DNA of 64,000 bases from Hydractinia symbiolongicarpus (lineage: Eukaryota; Cnidaria; Hydrozoa; Anthoathecata; Hydractiniidae): contig NC_079881.1 in NCBI RefSeq assembly GCF_029227915.1, forward strand, positions 24,653,501 through 24,717,500, written 5' to 3'. A program made the position numbers and the translations under genes. Of this stretch, positions 22,781 through 35,114 are shown one piece after another (position 1 is the stretch's first letter; every line of letters starts with the position of its first letter). The notes below the pieces were generated by a model. The model saw nothing but the letters and a program-made list of their open reading frames with translations, had not been told where the DNA came from and ran no database searches.

Positions 22781-24318
22781 ATAAGACTTGTAGTTTTTAA
22801 AAATGATTTCATTTTTGATGAGACGCTGTATAAAAGGAGTTTAATCTGCGGCAAACGAAAACCCGCGATTTCCCGTAAATCCCGGGCTTGGCCGTATAGT
22901 CGAATGTACACAAAGAAAATACCCAGGGAGTAAACTCATTTCCCGAACGATTTTTTAAATTATTTCTTCACCACTAAGACGCATGAGACTTGTAGTTTTC
23001 AAAAATGATTTCATTTTTGATGAGACGCTGAATAAAACGAGTTTAATCGCCGGCAAACGAAAACCCGCGGTTTGCCGTAAATCCCGGGCTTGACCCGTAT
23101 AGTCAAAAGTATACAAAGAAAGTACCCAGGGAGTAAACTCATTTCCCGAACGATTTTTTAAATTATTTCTTCACCACTAAAACGCATGAGACTTGTAGTT
23201 TTCAAAAATGATTTCGTGTTTGATGAGACGCTGAATAAAACGAGTTTAATCGCCGGCAAACGAAAACCCGCGATTTGCCGTAAATCCCGGGCTTGACCCG
23301 TATAGTCGAATGTATACAAAGAAAGTAAACTGGAAGTAAACTCATTTCCCGAACGATTTTTTAAATTATTTTTTCACTACTAAAACGCATGAGACTTGTA
23401 GTTTTCAAAAATGACTTCATTTTTGATGAGACGCTGAATAAAAGGAGTTTAATCGCCGGCAAACGAAAACCCGCGATTTGCCGTAAATCCCGGGCTTGAC
23501 CCGTATAGTTGAATGCATACAAAGAAAGTAAACTGGGAGTAAACTCATTTTCCGAACGATTTTTTAAATTAATTTTTTACCACTAAAACGCATAAGACTT
23601 GTAGTTTTCAAAAACGATTTCGTTTTTTGATGAGACGCTGAATAAAAGGAGTTTAATCGCCGGCAAACGAAAACCCGCAATTTCCCGTAAATCCCGAACT
23701 CGGCTCGTATAGTCAAAAGTATACAAAGAAAGTACCCAGGGAGTAAACTAATTTCCCGAACGATTATTTAAATTATTTTTTCACCACTAAAACGCACGAG
23801 ACTTGTAGTTTTCAAAAATGATTTCATTTTTGATGAGACCCTGAATAAAAGGAGTTTAATCGCCGGCAAACGAAAAACTGCGATTTCCCGTAAATCCCGG
23901 GCTTGGCCGTATAGTCGAATGTATACAAAGAAAGTAAACTGGGAGTAAACTCTTTTCCCGAACGATTTTTTAAATTATTTTTTCACCACTAAAACGCATA
24001 AGACTTGTAGTTTTTAAAAATGATTTCATTTTTGATGAGACGCTGTATAAAAGGAGTTTAATCTGCGGCAAACGAAAACCCGCGATTTCCCGTAAATCCC
24101 GGGCTTGGCCGTATAGTCGAATGTACACAAAGAAAATACCCAGGGAGTAAACTCATTTCCCGAACGATTTTTTAAATTATTTCTTCACCACTAAGACGCA
24201 TGAGACTTGTAGTTTTCAAAAATGATTTCATTTTTGATGAGACGCTGAATAAAACGAGTTTAATCGCCGGCAAACGAAAACCCGCGGTTTGCCGTAAATC
24301 CCGGGCTTGACCCGTATA
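21885..24318. repeat. 1217-bp (6-monomer) higher-order repeat, 2 copies
   Basis: About 21885-23101 recurs at 23102-24318 (CGTGTTTGATGAG at 21998 and 23215; GAGACCCTGAATAAAAGG near 22619 and 23836). The joint lies inside a monomer near 23095-23110, where a GGGCTTGACCCG front half is joined to a TCAAAAGTATAC/ACCCAGGG back half, a combination not usual elsewhere. Confidence 0.9.
22391..22413. repeat. Dyad variant with paired changes in both arms (example copy)
   Basis: The left arm TCAAAAACGA (22391-22400) and right arm TCGTTTTTTGA (22403-22413) both differ from the common dyad at the mutually paired position (T to C on the left, A to G on the right), so complementarity is kept apart from one extra T. 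The same form occurs at about 16110, 23608, 29083, 31315, 33548, 34766, 35170 and 36391. Confidence 0.8.
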
Positions 24319-24851
24319 GTCGAATGTATACAAAGAAAGTAAACTGGGAGTAAACTCATTTCCCGAACGATTTTTTAAATTATTTTTTCACCACTAAAAC
24401 GCATGAGACTTGTAGTTTTTAAAAATGATTTCGTTTTTGATGAGACGCTGAATAAAAGGAGTTTAATCGCTGGCAAACGAAAACCCGCAATTTCCCGTAA
24501 ATCCCAGACTCGGCCCGTATAGTCAAAAGTATACAAAGAAAGTACCCAGGGAGTAAACAAATTTCCCGAACGATTATTTAAATTATTTTTTCACCACTAA
24601 AACGCACGAGACTTGTAGTTTTCAAAAATGATTTCATTTTTGATGAGACGCTGAATAAAAGGAGTTTAATCGCCGGCAAACGAAAAACCGCGATTTCCCG
24701 TAAATCCCGGGCTTGGCCGTATAGTCGAATGTATACAAAGAAAGTAAACTGGGAGTAAACTCATTTCCCGAACGATTTTTTAAATTATTTTTTCGCCACT
24801 AAAACGCATGAGACTTGTAGTTTTCAAAAATGATTTCATTTTTGATGAGAC

Positions 24852-27689
24852 GCTGAATAAAAGGAGTTTAATCTGCGGCAAAGGAAAACCCGCGATTTCC
24901 CGTAAATCCCGGACCCGGCCAGTATAGTCAAAAGTATGCAAAGAAATTACGCAGGGAGTAAACTCATTTCCCGAACGATTTTTTAAATTTTTTTTTCACC
25001 ACTAAAACGCATGAGACTTGTAGTTTTCAAAAATGATTTCGTTTTTGATGAGACGCTGAATAAAAGGAGTTTAATCGCCGGCAAACGAAAACCCGCGATT
25101 TCCCGTAAATCCCGGGCTTGGCCGTATAGTCGAATGTACACAAAGAAAATACCCAGGGAGTAAACTCATTTCCCGAACGATTTTTTAAATTATTTCTTCA
25201 CCACTAAGACGCATGAGACTTGTAGTTTTCAAAAATGATTTCATTTTTGATGAGACGCTGAATAAAACGAGTTTAATCGCCGGCAAACGAAAACCCGCGG
25301 TTTGCCGTAAATCCCGGGCTTGACCCGTATAGTCGAATGTATACAAAGAAAGTAAACTGGGAGTAAACTCATTTCCCGAACGATTTTTTAAATTATTTTT
25401 TCACCACTAAAACGCATGAGACTTGTAATTTTCAAAAATGATTTCGTTTTTGATGAGACGCTGAATAAAAGGAGTTTAATCGCTGGCAAACGAAAACCCG
25501 CAATTTCCCGTAAATCCCAGACTCGGCCCGTATAGTCAAAAGTATACAAAGAAAGTACCCAGGGAGTAAACTCATTTCCCGAACGATTTTTTAAATTATT
25601 TCTTCACCACTAAAACGCATGAGACTTGTAGTTTTCAAAAATGATTTCGTTTTTGATGAGACGCTGAATAAAACGAGTTTAATCGCGGGCAAACGAAAAA
25701 CCGCGATTTCCCGTAAATCCCGGGCTTGGCCGTATAGTCGAATGTATACAAAGAAAGTAAACTGGGAGTAAACTCATTTCCCGAACGATTTTTTAAATTA
25801 TTTTTTCACTACTAAAACGCATGAGACTTGTAGTTTTCAAAAATGATTTCATTTTTGATGAGACGCTGAATAAAAGGAGTTTAATCTGCGGCAAAGGAAA
25901 ACCCGCGATTTCCCGTAAATCCCGGTCCCGGCCCGTATAGTCAAAAGTATACAAAGAAAGTACGCAGGGAGTAAACTCATTTCCCGAACGATTCTTTAAA
26001 TTATATTTTCACCACTAAAACGCATGAGACTTGTACTTTTCAAAAATGATTTAATTTTTATTGAGACGCTGAATAAAAGAAATTTAATCGCCGGTAAACG
26101 AAAACCCGCGATTTCCCGTAAATCCCGGGCTTGGCCCGTATAGTCAAATGCATACAAAGAAAGTACCCAGGGAGTAAACTCATTTCCCGAACGATTTTTT
26201 AAATTATTTTTTCACCACTAAAACGCATGAGACTTGTAGTTTTCAAAAATGATTTCGTTTTTGATGAGACGCTGAATAAAAGGAGTTTAATCTGCGGCAA
26301 AGGAAAACCCGCGATTTCCCGTAAATCCCGGACCCGGCCAGTATAGTCAAAAGTATGCAAAGAAATTACGCAGGGAGTAAACTCATTTCCCGAACGATTT
26401 TTTAAATTTTTTTTTCACCACTAAAACGCATGAGACTTGTAGTTTTCAAAAATGATTTCGTTTTTGATGAGACGCTGAATAAAAGGAGTTTAATCGCCGG
26501 CAAACGAAAACCCGCGATTTCCCGTAAATCCCGGGCTTGGCCGTATAGTCGAATGTACACAAAGAAAATACCCAGGGAGTAAACTCATTTCCCGAACGAT
26601 TTTTTAAATTATTTCTTCACCACTAAGACGCATGAGACTTGTAGTTTTCAAAAATGATTTCATTTTTGATGAGACGCTGAATAAAACGAGTTTAATCGCC
26701 GGCAAACGAAAACCCGCGGTTTGCCGTAAATCCCGGGCTTGACCCGTATAGTCGAATGTATACAAAGAAAGTAAACTGGGAGTAAACTCATTTCCCGAAC
26801 GATTTTTTAAATTATTTTTTCACCACTAAAACGCATGAGACTTGTAATTTTCAAAAATGATTTCGTTTTTGATGAGACGCTGAATAAAAGGAGTTTAATC
26901 GCTGGCAAACGAAAACCCGCAATTTCCCGTAAATCCCAGACTCGGCCCGTATAGTCAAAAGTATACAAAGAAAGTACCCAGGGAGTAAACTAATTTCCCG
27001 AACGATTTTTTAAATTATTTCTTCACCACTAAAACGCATGAGACTTGTAGTTTTCAAAAATGATTTCGTTTTTGATGAGACGCTGAATAAAACGAGTTTA
27101 ATCGCGGGCAAACGAAAAACCGCGATTTCCCGTAAATCCCGGGCTTGGCCGTATAGTCGAATGTATACAAAGAAAGTAAACTGGGAGTAAACTCATTTCC
27201 CGAACGATTTTTTAAATTATTTTTTCACTACTAAAACGCATGAGACTTGTAGTTTTCAAAAATGATTTCATTTTTGATGAGACGCTGAATAAAAGGAGTT
27301 TAATCTGCGGCAAAGGAAAACCCGCGATTTCCCGTAAATCCCGGTCCCGGCCCGTATAGTCAAAAGTATACAAAGAAAGTACGCAGGGAGTAAACTCATT
27401 TCCCGAACGATTCTTTAAATTATATTTTCACCACTAAAACGCATGAGACTTGTACTTTTCAAAAATGATTTAATTTTTATTGAGACGCTGAATAAAAGAA
27501 ATTTAATCGCCGGTAAACGAAAACCCGCGATTTCCCGTAAATCCCGGGCTTGGCCCGTATAGTCAAATGCATACAAAGAAAGTACCCAGGGAGTAAACTC
27601 ATTTCCCGAACGATTTTTTAAATTATTTTTTCACCACTAAAACGCATGAGACTTGTAGTTTTCAAAAATGATTTCGTTTTTGATGAGAC
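24852..27689. repeat. 1419-bp (7-monomer) higher-order repeat, 2 copies
   Basis: About 24852-26270 recurs at 26271-27689. Shared markers are GGCCAGTATAG with AGTATGCAAAG (24921 and 26340), CACTAAGACGCATG, CGCGGTTTGCCG, AATCGCGGGCAAACG and CCCGGTCCCGGCCCG. At the right edge the next monomer carries GCCCGCAAATG instead of CTGCGGCAAAGG. Confidence 0.9.
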
Positions 27690-29065
27690 GCTGAATAAAA
27701 GGAGTTTAATCGCCCGCAAATGAAAACCCGCGATTTCCCGTAAATCCCGGGCTTGGCCGTATAGTCGAATGTATACAAAGAAAATACCCTGGCAGTAAAC
27801 TCATTTCCCGAACGATTTTTTAAATTATTTCTTCACCACTAAAACGCATGAGACATGTAGTTTTCAAAAATGATTTCATTTTTGATGAGACTCTGAATAA
27901 AACGAGTTTAATCGCCGGCAAACGAAAACCCGCGTTTTGCCGTAAATCCCTGGCTTGACCCGTATAGTCAAATGCATACAAAGAACGTAAACTGGGAGTA
28001 AACTCATTTCCCGAACGATTTTTTAAATTATTTTTTCACCACTAAAACGCATGAGACTTGTAGTTTTCAAAAATGATTTCGTTTTTGATGAGACGCTGAA
28101 TAAAAGGAGTTTAATCGCTGGCAAACGAAAACCCGCAATTTCCCGTAAATCCCGGACTCGGCCCGTATAGTCAAAAGTATACAAAGAAAGTACCCAGGGA
28201 GTAAACTCATTTCCCGAACGATTTTTTAAATTATTTCTTCACCACTAAAACGCATGAGACTTGTAGTTTTCAAAAATGATTTCGTGTTTGATGAGACGCT
28301 GAATAAAACGAGTTTAATCGCCGGCAAACGAAAACCCGCGATTTGCCGTAAATCCCGGGCTTGAACTGTATAGTCGAATGTATACAAAGAAAGTAAACTG
28401 GAAGTAAACTCATTTCCCGAACGATTTTTTAAATTATTTTTTCACTACTAAAACGCATGAGACTTGTAGTTTTCAAAAATGACTTCATTTTTGATGAGAC
28501 GCTGAATAAAAGGAGTTTAATCGCCGGCAAACGAAAACCCGCGATTTGCCGTAAATCCCGGGCTTGACCCGTATAGTTGAATGCATACAAAGAAAGTAAA
28601 CTGGGAGTAAACTCATTTTCCGAACGATTTTTTAAATTAATTTTTTACCACTAAAACGCATAAGACTTGTAGTTTTCAAAAACGATTTTGTTTTTTGATG
28701 AGACGCTGAATAAAAGGAGTTTAATCGCCGGCAAACGAAAACCCGCAATTTCCCGTAAATCCCGAGCTCGGCTCGTATAGTCAAAAGTATACAAAGAAAG
28801 TACCCAGGGAGTAAACTAATTTCCCGAACGATTATTTAAATTATTTTTTCACCACTAAAACGCACGAGACTTGTAGTTTTCAAAAATGATTTCATTTTTG
28901 ATGAGACCCTGAATAAAAGGAGTTTAATCGCCGGCAAACGAAAAACCGCGATTTCCCGTAAATCCCGGGCTTGGCCGTATAGTTGAATGTATACAAAGAA
29001 AGTAAACTGGGAGTAAACTCATTTCCCGAACGATTTTTTAAATTAATTTTTTACCACTAAAACGC
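26885..29065. repeat. Long-range repeat D, right copy
   Basis: This is the 6285-bp-shifted copy of 20600-22780. It carries private changes such as GCCCGCAAATG, TCCCTGGCTTG, TTGAACTGTATAG and CGATTTTGTTTTTTG, so it has diverged a little since copying. Confidence 0.85.
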
Positions 29066-32000
29066 ATAAGACTTGTAGTTTTCAAAAACGATTTCGTTTT
29101 TTGATGAGACGCTGAATAAAAGGAGTTTAATCGCCGGCAAACGAAAACCCGCAATTTCCCGTAAATCCCGGACTCGGCTCGTATAGTCAAAAGTATACAA
29201 AGAAAGTACCCAGGGAGTAAACTAATTTCCCGAACGATTATTAAAATTATTTTTTCACCACTAAAACGCACGAGACTTGTAGTTTTCAAAAATGATTTCA
29301 TTTTCGATGAGACGCTGAATAAAAGGAGTTTAATCGCCGGCAAACGAAAAACCGCGATTTCCCGTAAATCCCGGGCTTGGCCGTATAGTCGAATGTATAC
29401 AAAGAAAGTAAACTTGGAGTAAACTCATTTCCCGAACGATTTTTTAAATTAATTTCTTACCACTAAAACGCATAAGAATTGTAGTTTTCAAAAACGATTT
29501 CATTCTTGATGAGACGCTGAATAAAAGGAGTTTAATCTCCGGCAAACGAAAACCCACGATTTCCCGTAAATCCCAGACTCGGCCCGCATAGTCGAATGTA
29601 TACAAAGAAAGTACGCAGGGAGTTAACTCACTTCCCGAACGATTCTTTAAATTTTTTTTCACCACTAAAACGTATGACACTTGTAGTTTTCAAAAATGAT
29701 TTCGTTTTTGATGAGACACTGAATAAAAGAGGTTTAATCGCCTGCAAACGAAAACCCGCAATTTTCCGTATATCACGGACTCGGCCCGTACAGTGAAAAG
29801 TATACAAAGAAAGTACCCAGGGAGTAAACTCATTTCCCAAACGATTCTTTAAATTATTTTTTCACCACTAAAACGCATGAGACTTTTAGTTTTCAAAAAT
29901 AATTTCATTTTTGATGAGACGCTGAATAAAAGGAGTTTAATCGCCGGCAAACGAAAACCCGCGATTTGCCGTAAATCCCGGGCTTGACCCGTATAGTTGA
30001 ATGTATACAAAGAAAGTAAACTGGGAGTAAACTCATTTCCCGAAGGATTTTTTAAATTAATTTTCTACCACTAAAACGCATAAGACTTGTCGTTTTCAAA
30101 AACGATTTCCTTTTTTTGATGAGACGCTGAATAAAAGGAGTTTAATCTGCGGCAAAGGAAAACCCGCGATTTCCCGTAAATCCCGGCCCCGGCCCGTATA
30201 GTCAAAAGTATACAAAGAAAGTACGCAGGGAGTAAACTCATTTCCCGAACGATTCTTTAAATTATATTTTCACCACTAAAACGCATGAGACTTGTACTTT
30301 TCAAAAATGATTTAATTTTTATTGAGACGCTGAATAAAAGAAATTTAATCGCCGGTAAACGAAAACCCGCGATTTCCCGTAAATCCCGGGCTTGGCCCGT
30401 ATAGTCCAATGCATACAAAGAAAGTACCCAGGGAGTAAACTCATTTTCCGAACGATTTTTTAAATTATTTTTTCACCACTAAAACGCATGAGACTTGTAG
30501 TTTTCAAAAATGATTTCGTTTTTGATGAGACGCTGAATAAAAGGAGTTTAATCGCCCGCAAACGAAAACCCGCGATTTCCCGTAAATCCCGGGCTTGGCC
30601 GTATAGTCGAATGTATACAAAGAAAATACCCAGGCAGTAAACTCATTTCCCGAACGATTTTTTAAATTATTTCTTCACCACTAAAACGCATGAGACATGT
30701 AGTTTTCAAAAATGATTTCATTTTTGATGAGACTCTGAATAAAACGAGTTTAATCGCCGGCAAACGAAAACCCGCGTTTTGCCGTAAATCCCGGGCTTGA
30801 CCCGTATAGTCGAATGCATACAAAGAACGTAAACTGGGAGTAAACTCATTTCCCGAACGATTTTTTAAATTATTTTTTCACCACTAAAACGCATGAGACT
30901 TGTAGTTTTCAAAAATGATTTCGTTTTTGATGAGACGCTGAATAAAAGGAGTTTAATCGCTGGCAAACGAAAACCCGCAATTTCCCGTAAATCCCGGACT
31001 CGGCCCGTATAGTCAAAAGTATACAAAGAAAGTACCCAGGGAGTAAACTCATTTCCCGAACGATTTTTTAAATTATTTCTTCACCACTAAAACGCATGAG
31101 ACTTGTAGTTTTCAAAAATGATTTCGTGTTTGATGAGACGCTGAATAAAACGAGTTTAATCGCCGGCAAACGAAAACCCGCGATTTGCCGTAAATCCCGG
31201 GCTTGACCCGTATAGTTGAATGCATACAAAGAAAGTAAACTGGGAGTAAACTCATTTTCCGAACGATTTTTTAAATTAATTTTTTACCACTAAAACGCAT
31301 AAGACTTGTAGTTTTCAAAAACGATTTCGTTTTTTGATGAGACGCTGAATAAAAGGAGTTTAATCGCCGGCAAACGAAAACCCGCAATTTCCCGTAAATC
31401 CCGGACTCGGCTCGTATAGTCAAAAGTATACAAAGAAAGTACCCAGGGAGTAAACTAATTTCCCGAACGATTATTAAAATTATTTTTTCACCACTAAAAC
31501 GCACGAGACTTGTAGTTTTCAAAAATGATTTCATTTTCGATGAGACGCTGAATAAAAGGAGTTTAATCGCCGGCAAACGAAAAACCGCGATTTCCCGTAA
31601 ATCCCGGGCTTGGCCGTATAGTCGAATGTATACAAAGAAAGTAAACTTGGAGTAAACTCATTTCCCGAACGATTTTTTAAATTAATTTCTTACCACTAAA
31701 ACGCATAAGAATTGTAGTTTTCAAAAACGATTTCATTCTTGATGAGACGCTGAATAAAAGGAGTTTAATCTCCGGCAAACGAAAACCCACGATTTCCCGT
31801 AAATCCCAGACTCGGCCCGCATAGTCGAATGTATACAAAGAAAGTACGCAGGGAGTTAACTCACTTCCCGAACGATTCTTTAAATTTTTTTTCACCACTA
31901 AAACGTATGACACTTGTAGTTTTCAAAAATGATTTCGTTTTTGATGAGACACTGAATAAAAGAGGTTTAATCGCCTGCAAACGAAAACCCGCAATTTTCC

Positions 32001-33495
32001 GTATATCACGGACTCGGCCCGTACAGTGAAAAGTATACAAAGAAAGTACCCAGGGAGTAAACTCATTTCCCAAACGATTCTTTAAATTATTTTTTCACCA
32101 CTAAAACGCATGAGACTTTTAGTTTTCAAAAATAATTTCATTTTTGATGAGACGCTGAATAAAAGGAGTTTAATCGCCGGCAAACGAAAACCCGCGATTT
32201 GCCGTAAATCCCGGGCTTGACCCGTATAGTTGAATGTATACAAAGAAAGTAAACTGGGAGTAAACTCATTTCCCGAAGGATTTTTTAAATTAATTTTCTA
32301 CCACTAAAACGCATAAGACTTGTCGTTTTCAAAAACGATTTCGTTTTTTGATGAGACGCTGAATAAAAGGAGTTTAATCTGCGGCAAAGGAAAACCCGCG
32401 ATTTCCCGTAAATCCCGGCCCCGGCCCGTATAGTCAAAAGTATACAAAGAAAGTACGCAGGGAGTAAACTCATTTCCCGAACGATTCTTTAAATTATATT
32501 TTCACCACTAAAACGCATGAGACTTGTACTTTTCAAAAATGATTTAATTTTTATTGAGACGCTGAATAAAAGAAATTTAATCGCCGGTAAACGAAAACCC
32601 GCGATTTCCCGTAAATCCCGGGCTTGGCCCGTATAGTCAAATGCATACAAAGAAAGTACCCAGGGAGTAAACTCATTTTCCGAACGATTTTTTAAATTAT
32701 TTTTTCACCACTAAAACGCATGAGACTTGTAGTTTTCAAAAATGATTTCGTTTTTGATGAGACGCTGAATAAAAGGAGTTTAATCGCCCGCAAACGAAAA
32801 CCCGCGATTTCCCGTAAATCCCGGGCTTGGCCGTATAGTCGAATGTATACAAAGAAAATACCCAGGCAGTAAACTCATTTCCCGAACGATTTTTTAAATT
32901 ATTTCTTCACCACTAAAACGCATGAGACATGTAGTTTTCAAAAATGATTTCATTTTTGATGAGACTCTGAATAAAACGAGTTTAATCGCCGGCAAACGAA
33001 AACCCGCGTTTTGCCGTAAATCCCGGGCTTGACCCGTATAGTCGAATGCATACAAAGAACGTAAACTGGGAGTAAACTCATTTCCCGAACGATTTTTTAA
33101 ATTATTTTTTCACCACTAAAACGCATGAGACTTGTAGTTTTCAAAAATGATTTCGTTTTTGATGAGACGCTGAATAAAAGGAGTTTAATCGCTGGCAAAC
33201 GAAAACCCGCAATTTCCCGTAAATCCCGGACTCGGCCCGTATAGTCAAAAGTATACAAAGAAAGTACCCAGGGAGTAAACTCATTTCCCGAACGATTTTT
33301 TAAATTATTTCTTCACCACTAAAACGCATGAGACTTGTAGTTTTCAAAAATGATTTCGTGTTTGATGAGACGCTGAATAAAACGAGTTTAATCGCCGGCA
33401 AACGAAAACCCGCGATTTGCCGTAAATCCCGGGCTTGACCCGTATAGTTGAATGCATACAAAAAAAGTAAACTGGGAGTAAACTCATTTTCCGAA
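29030..33495. repeat. 2233-bp (11-monomer) higher-order repeat, 2 copies
   Basis: About 29030-31262 recurs at 31263-33495 with a 2233-bp shift. Markers are ATTATTAAAATTATT, TTTTCGATGAGACG, AACTTGGAGTAAAC, CCCGCATAGTCG, AATCGCCTGCAAACG and CCGAAGGATTTT. A visible difference is CGATTTCCTTTTTTTGATG near 30107 against CGATTTCGTTTTTTGATG in the second copy. A third, partial copy lies at about 35115-35980. Confidence 0.92.
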
Positions 33496-35113
33496 CGATT
33501 TTTTAAATTAATTTTTTACCACTAAAACGCATAAGACTTGTAGTTTTCAAAAACGATTTCGTTTTTTGATGAGACGCTGAATAAAAGGAGTTTAATCGCC
33601 GGCAAACGAAAACCCGCAATTTCCCGTAAATCCCGAACTCGGCTCGTATAGTCAAAAGTATACAAAGAAAGTACCCAGGGAGTAAACTAATTTCCCGAAC
33701 GATTATTTAAATTATTTTTTCACCACTAAAACGCACGAGACTTGTAGTTTTCAGAAATGATTTCATTTTTGATGAGACCCTGAATAAAAGGAGTTTAATC
33801 GCCGGCAAACGAAAAACCGCGATTTCCCGTAAATCCCGGGCTTGGCCGTATAGTTGAATGTATACAAAGAAAGTAAACTGGGAGTAAACTCATTTTCCGA
33901 ACGATTTTTTAAATTATTTTTTCACCACTAAAACGCATGAGACTTGTAGTTTTCAAAAATGATTTCGTTTTTGATGAGACGCTGAATAAAAGGAGTTTAA
34001 TCGCCCGCAAACGAAAACCCGCGATTTCCCGTAAATCCCGGGCTTGGCCGTATAGTCGAATGTATACAAAGAAAATACCCAGGCAGTAAACTCATTTCCC
34101 GAACGATTTTTTAAATTATTTCTTCACCACTAAAACGCATGAGACATGTAGTTTTCAAAAATGATTTCATTTTTGATGAGACTCTGAATAAAACGAGTTT
34201 AATCGCCGGCAAACGAAAACCCGCGTTTTGCCGTAAATCCCGGGCTTGACCCGTATAGTCGAATGCATACAAAGAACGTAAACTGGGAGTAAACTCATTT
34301 CCCGAACGATTTTTTAAATTATTTTTTCACCACTAAAACGCATGAGACTTGTAGTTTTCAAAAATGATTTCGTTTTTGATGAGACGCTGAATAAAAGGAG
34401 TTTAATCGCTGGCAAACGAAAACCCGCAATTTCCCGTAAATCCCGGACTCGGCCCGTATAGTCAAAAGTATACAAAGAAAGTACCCAGGGAGTAAACTCA
34501 TTTCCCGAACGATTTTTTAAATTATTTCTTCACCACTAAAACGCATGAGACTTGTAGTTTTCAAAAATGATTTCGTGTTTGATGAGACGCTGAATAAAAC
34601 GAGTTTAATCGCCGGCAAACGAAAACCCGCGATTTGCCGTAAATCCCGGGCTTGACCCGTATAGTTGAATGCATACAAAAAAAGTAAACTGGGAGTAAAC
34701 TCATTTTCCGAACGATTTTTTAAATTAATTTTTTACCACTAAAACGCATAAGACTTGTAGTTTTCAAAAACGATTTCGTTTTTTGATGAGACGCTGAATA
34801 AAAGGAGTTTAATCGCCGGCAAACGAAAACCCGCAATTTCCCGTAAATCCCGAACTCGGCTCGTATAGTCAAAAGTATACAAAGAAAGTACCCAGGGAGT
34901 AAACTAATTTCCCGAACGATTATTTAAATTATTTTTTCACCACTAAAACGCACGAGACTTGTAGTTTTCAGAAATGATTTCATTTTTGATGAGACCCTGA
35001 ATAAAAGGAGTTTAATCGCCGGCAAACGAAAAACCGCGATTTCCCGTAAATCCCGGGCTTGGCCGTATAGTTGAATGTATACAAAGAAAGTAAACTGGGA
35101 GTAAACTCATTTC
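32680..35113. repeat. 1217-bp (6-monomer) higher-order repeat, 2 copies
   Basis: About 32680-33896 recurs at 33897-35113. Shared private variants are TTTTCAGAAATGATTTC (33751 and 34968), GCATACAAAAAAAGTAAAC, GCCCGCAAACG (32786 and 34003) and AAAGAACGTAAACTGG. The joint near 33860-33900 is a hybrid monomer with AGTTGAATGTATAC followed by CTCATTTTCCGAACG. The copies look almost identical. Confidence 0.9.
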
Positions 35114-35114
35114 C

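Larger units (their letters stand above)
16081..29025. repeat. Array domain D2
   Basis: This domain is dominated by monomers with TCGCTGGCA, TCTGCGGCAAAGG, TAAAACGAG and GTACACAAAG and, from about 18.95 kb, the TTTTTATTGAGACG class with AGAAATTTAATCGCCGGTA. It is built from five sets of adjacent tandem higher-order units (809, 1013, 1216, 1217 and 1419 bp) plus non-adjacent copies shifted by 6285 and 7700 bp. No non-satellite sequence is present. Confidence 0.75.

Noticed and set aside
29038-29343. 101-codon open frame on the minus strand, with copies at 31271-31576 and 35126-35431, and dozens of 60-80-codon frames elsewhere
   Set aside because: They follow the satellite monomer. Monomer length (202-203) is not a multiple of three, so the frame changes at each repeat and stops end it. 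One-base indels are common between copies, the products resemble no domain I know, and the frames start at varying points of the repeat. They are best explained by low stop density on this strand.
29596-29796. 66-codon plus-strand open frame, repeated at 31829-32029 and 35684-35884
   Set aside because: It is opened by private substitutions in one higher-order unit and copied with it. No ribosomal context, domain or conservation outside that unit is seen.
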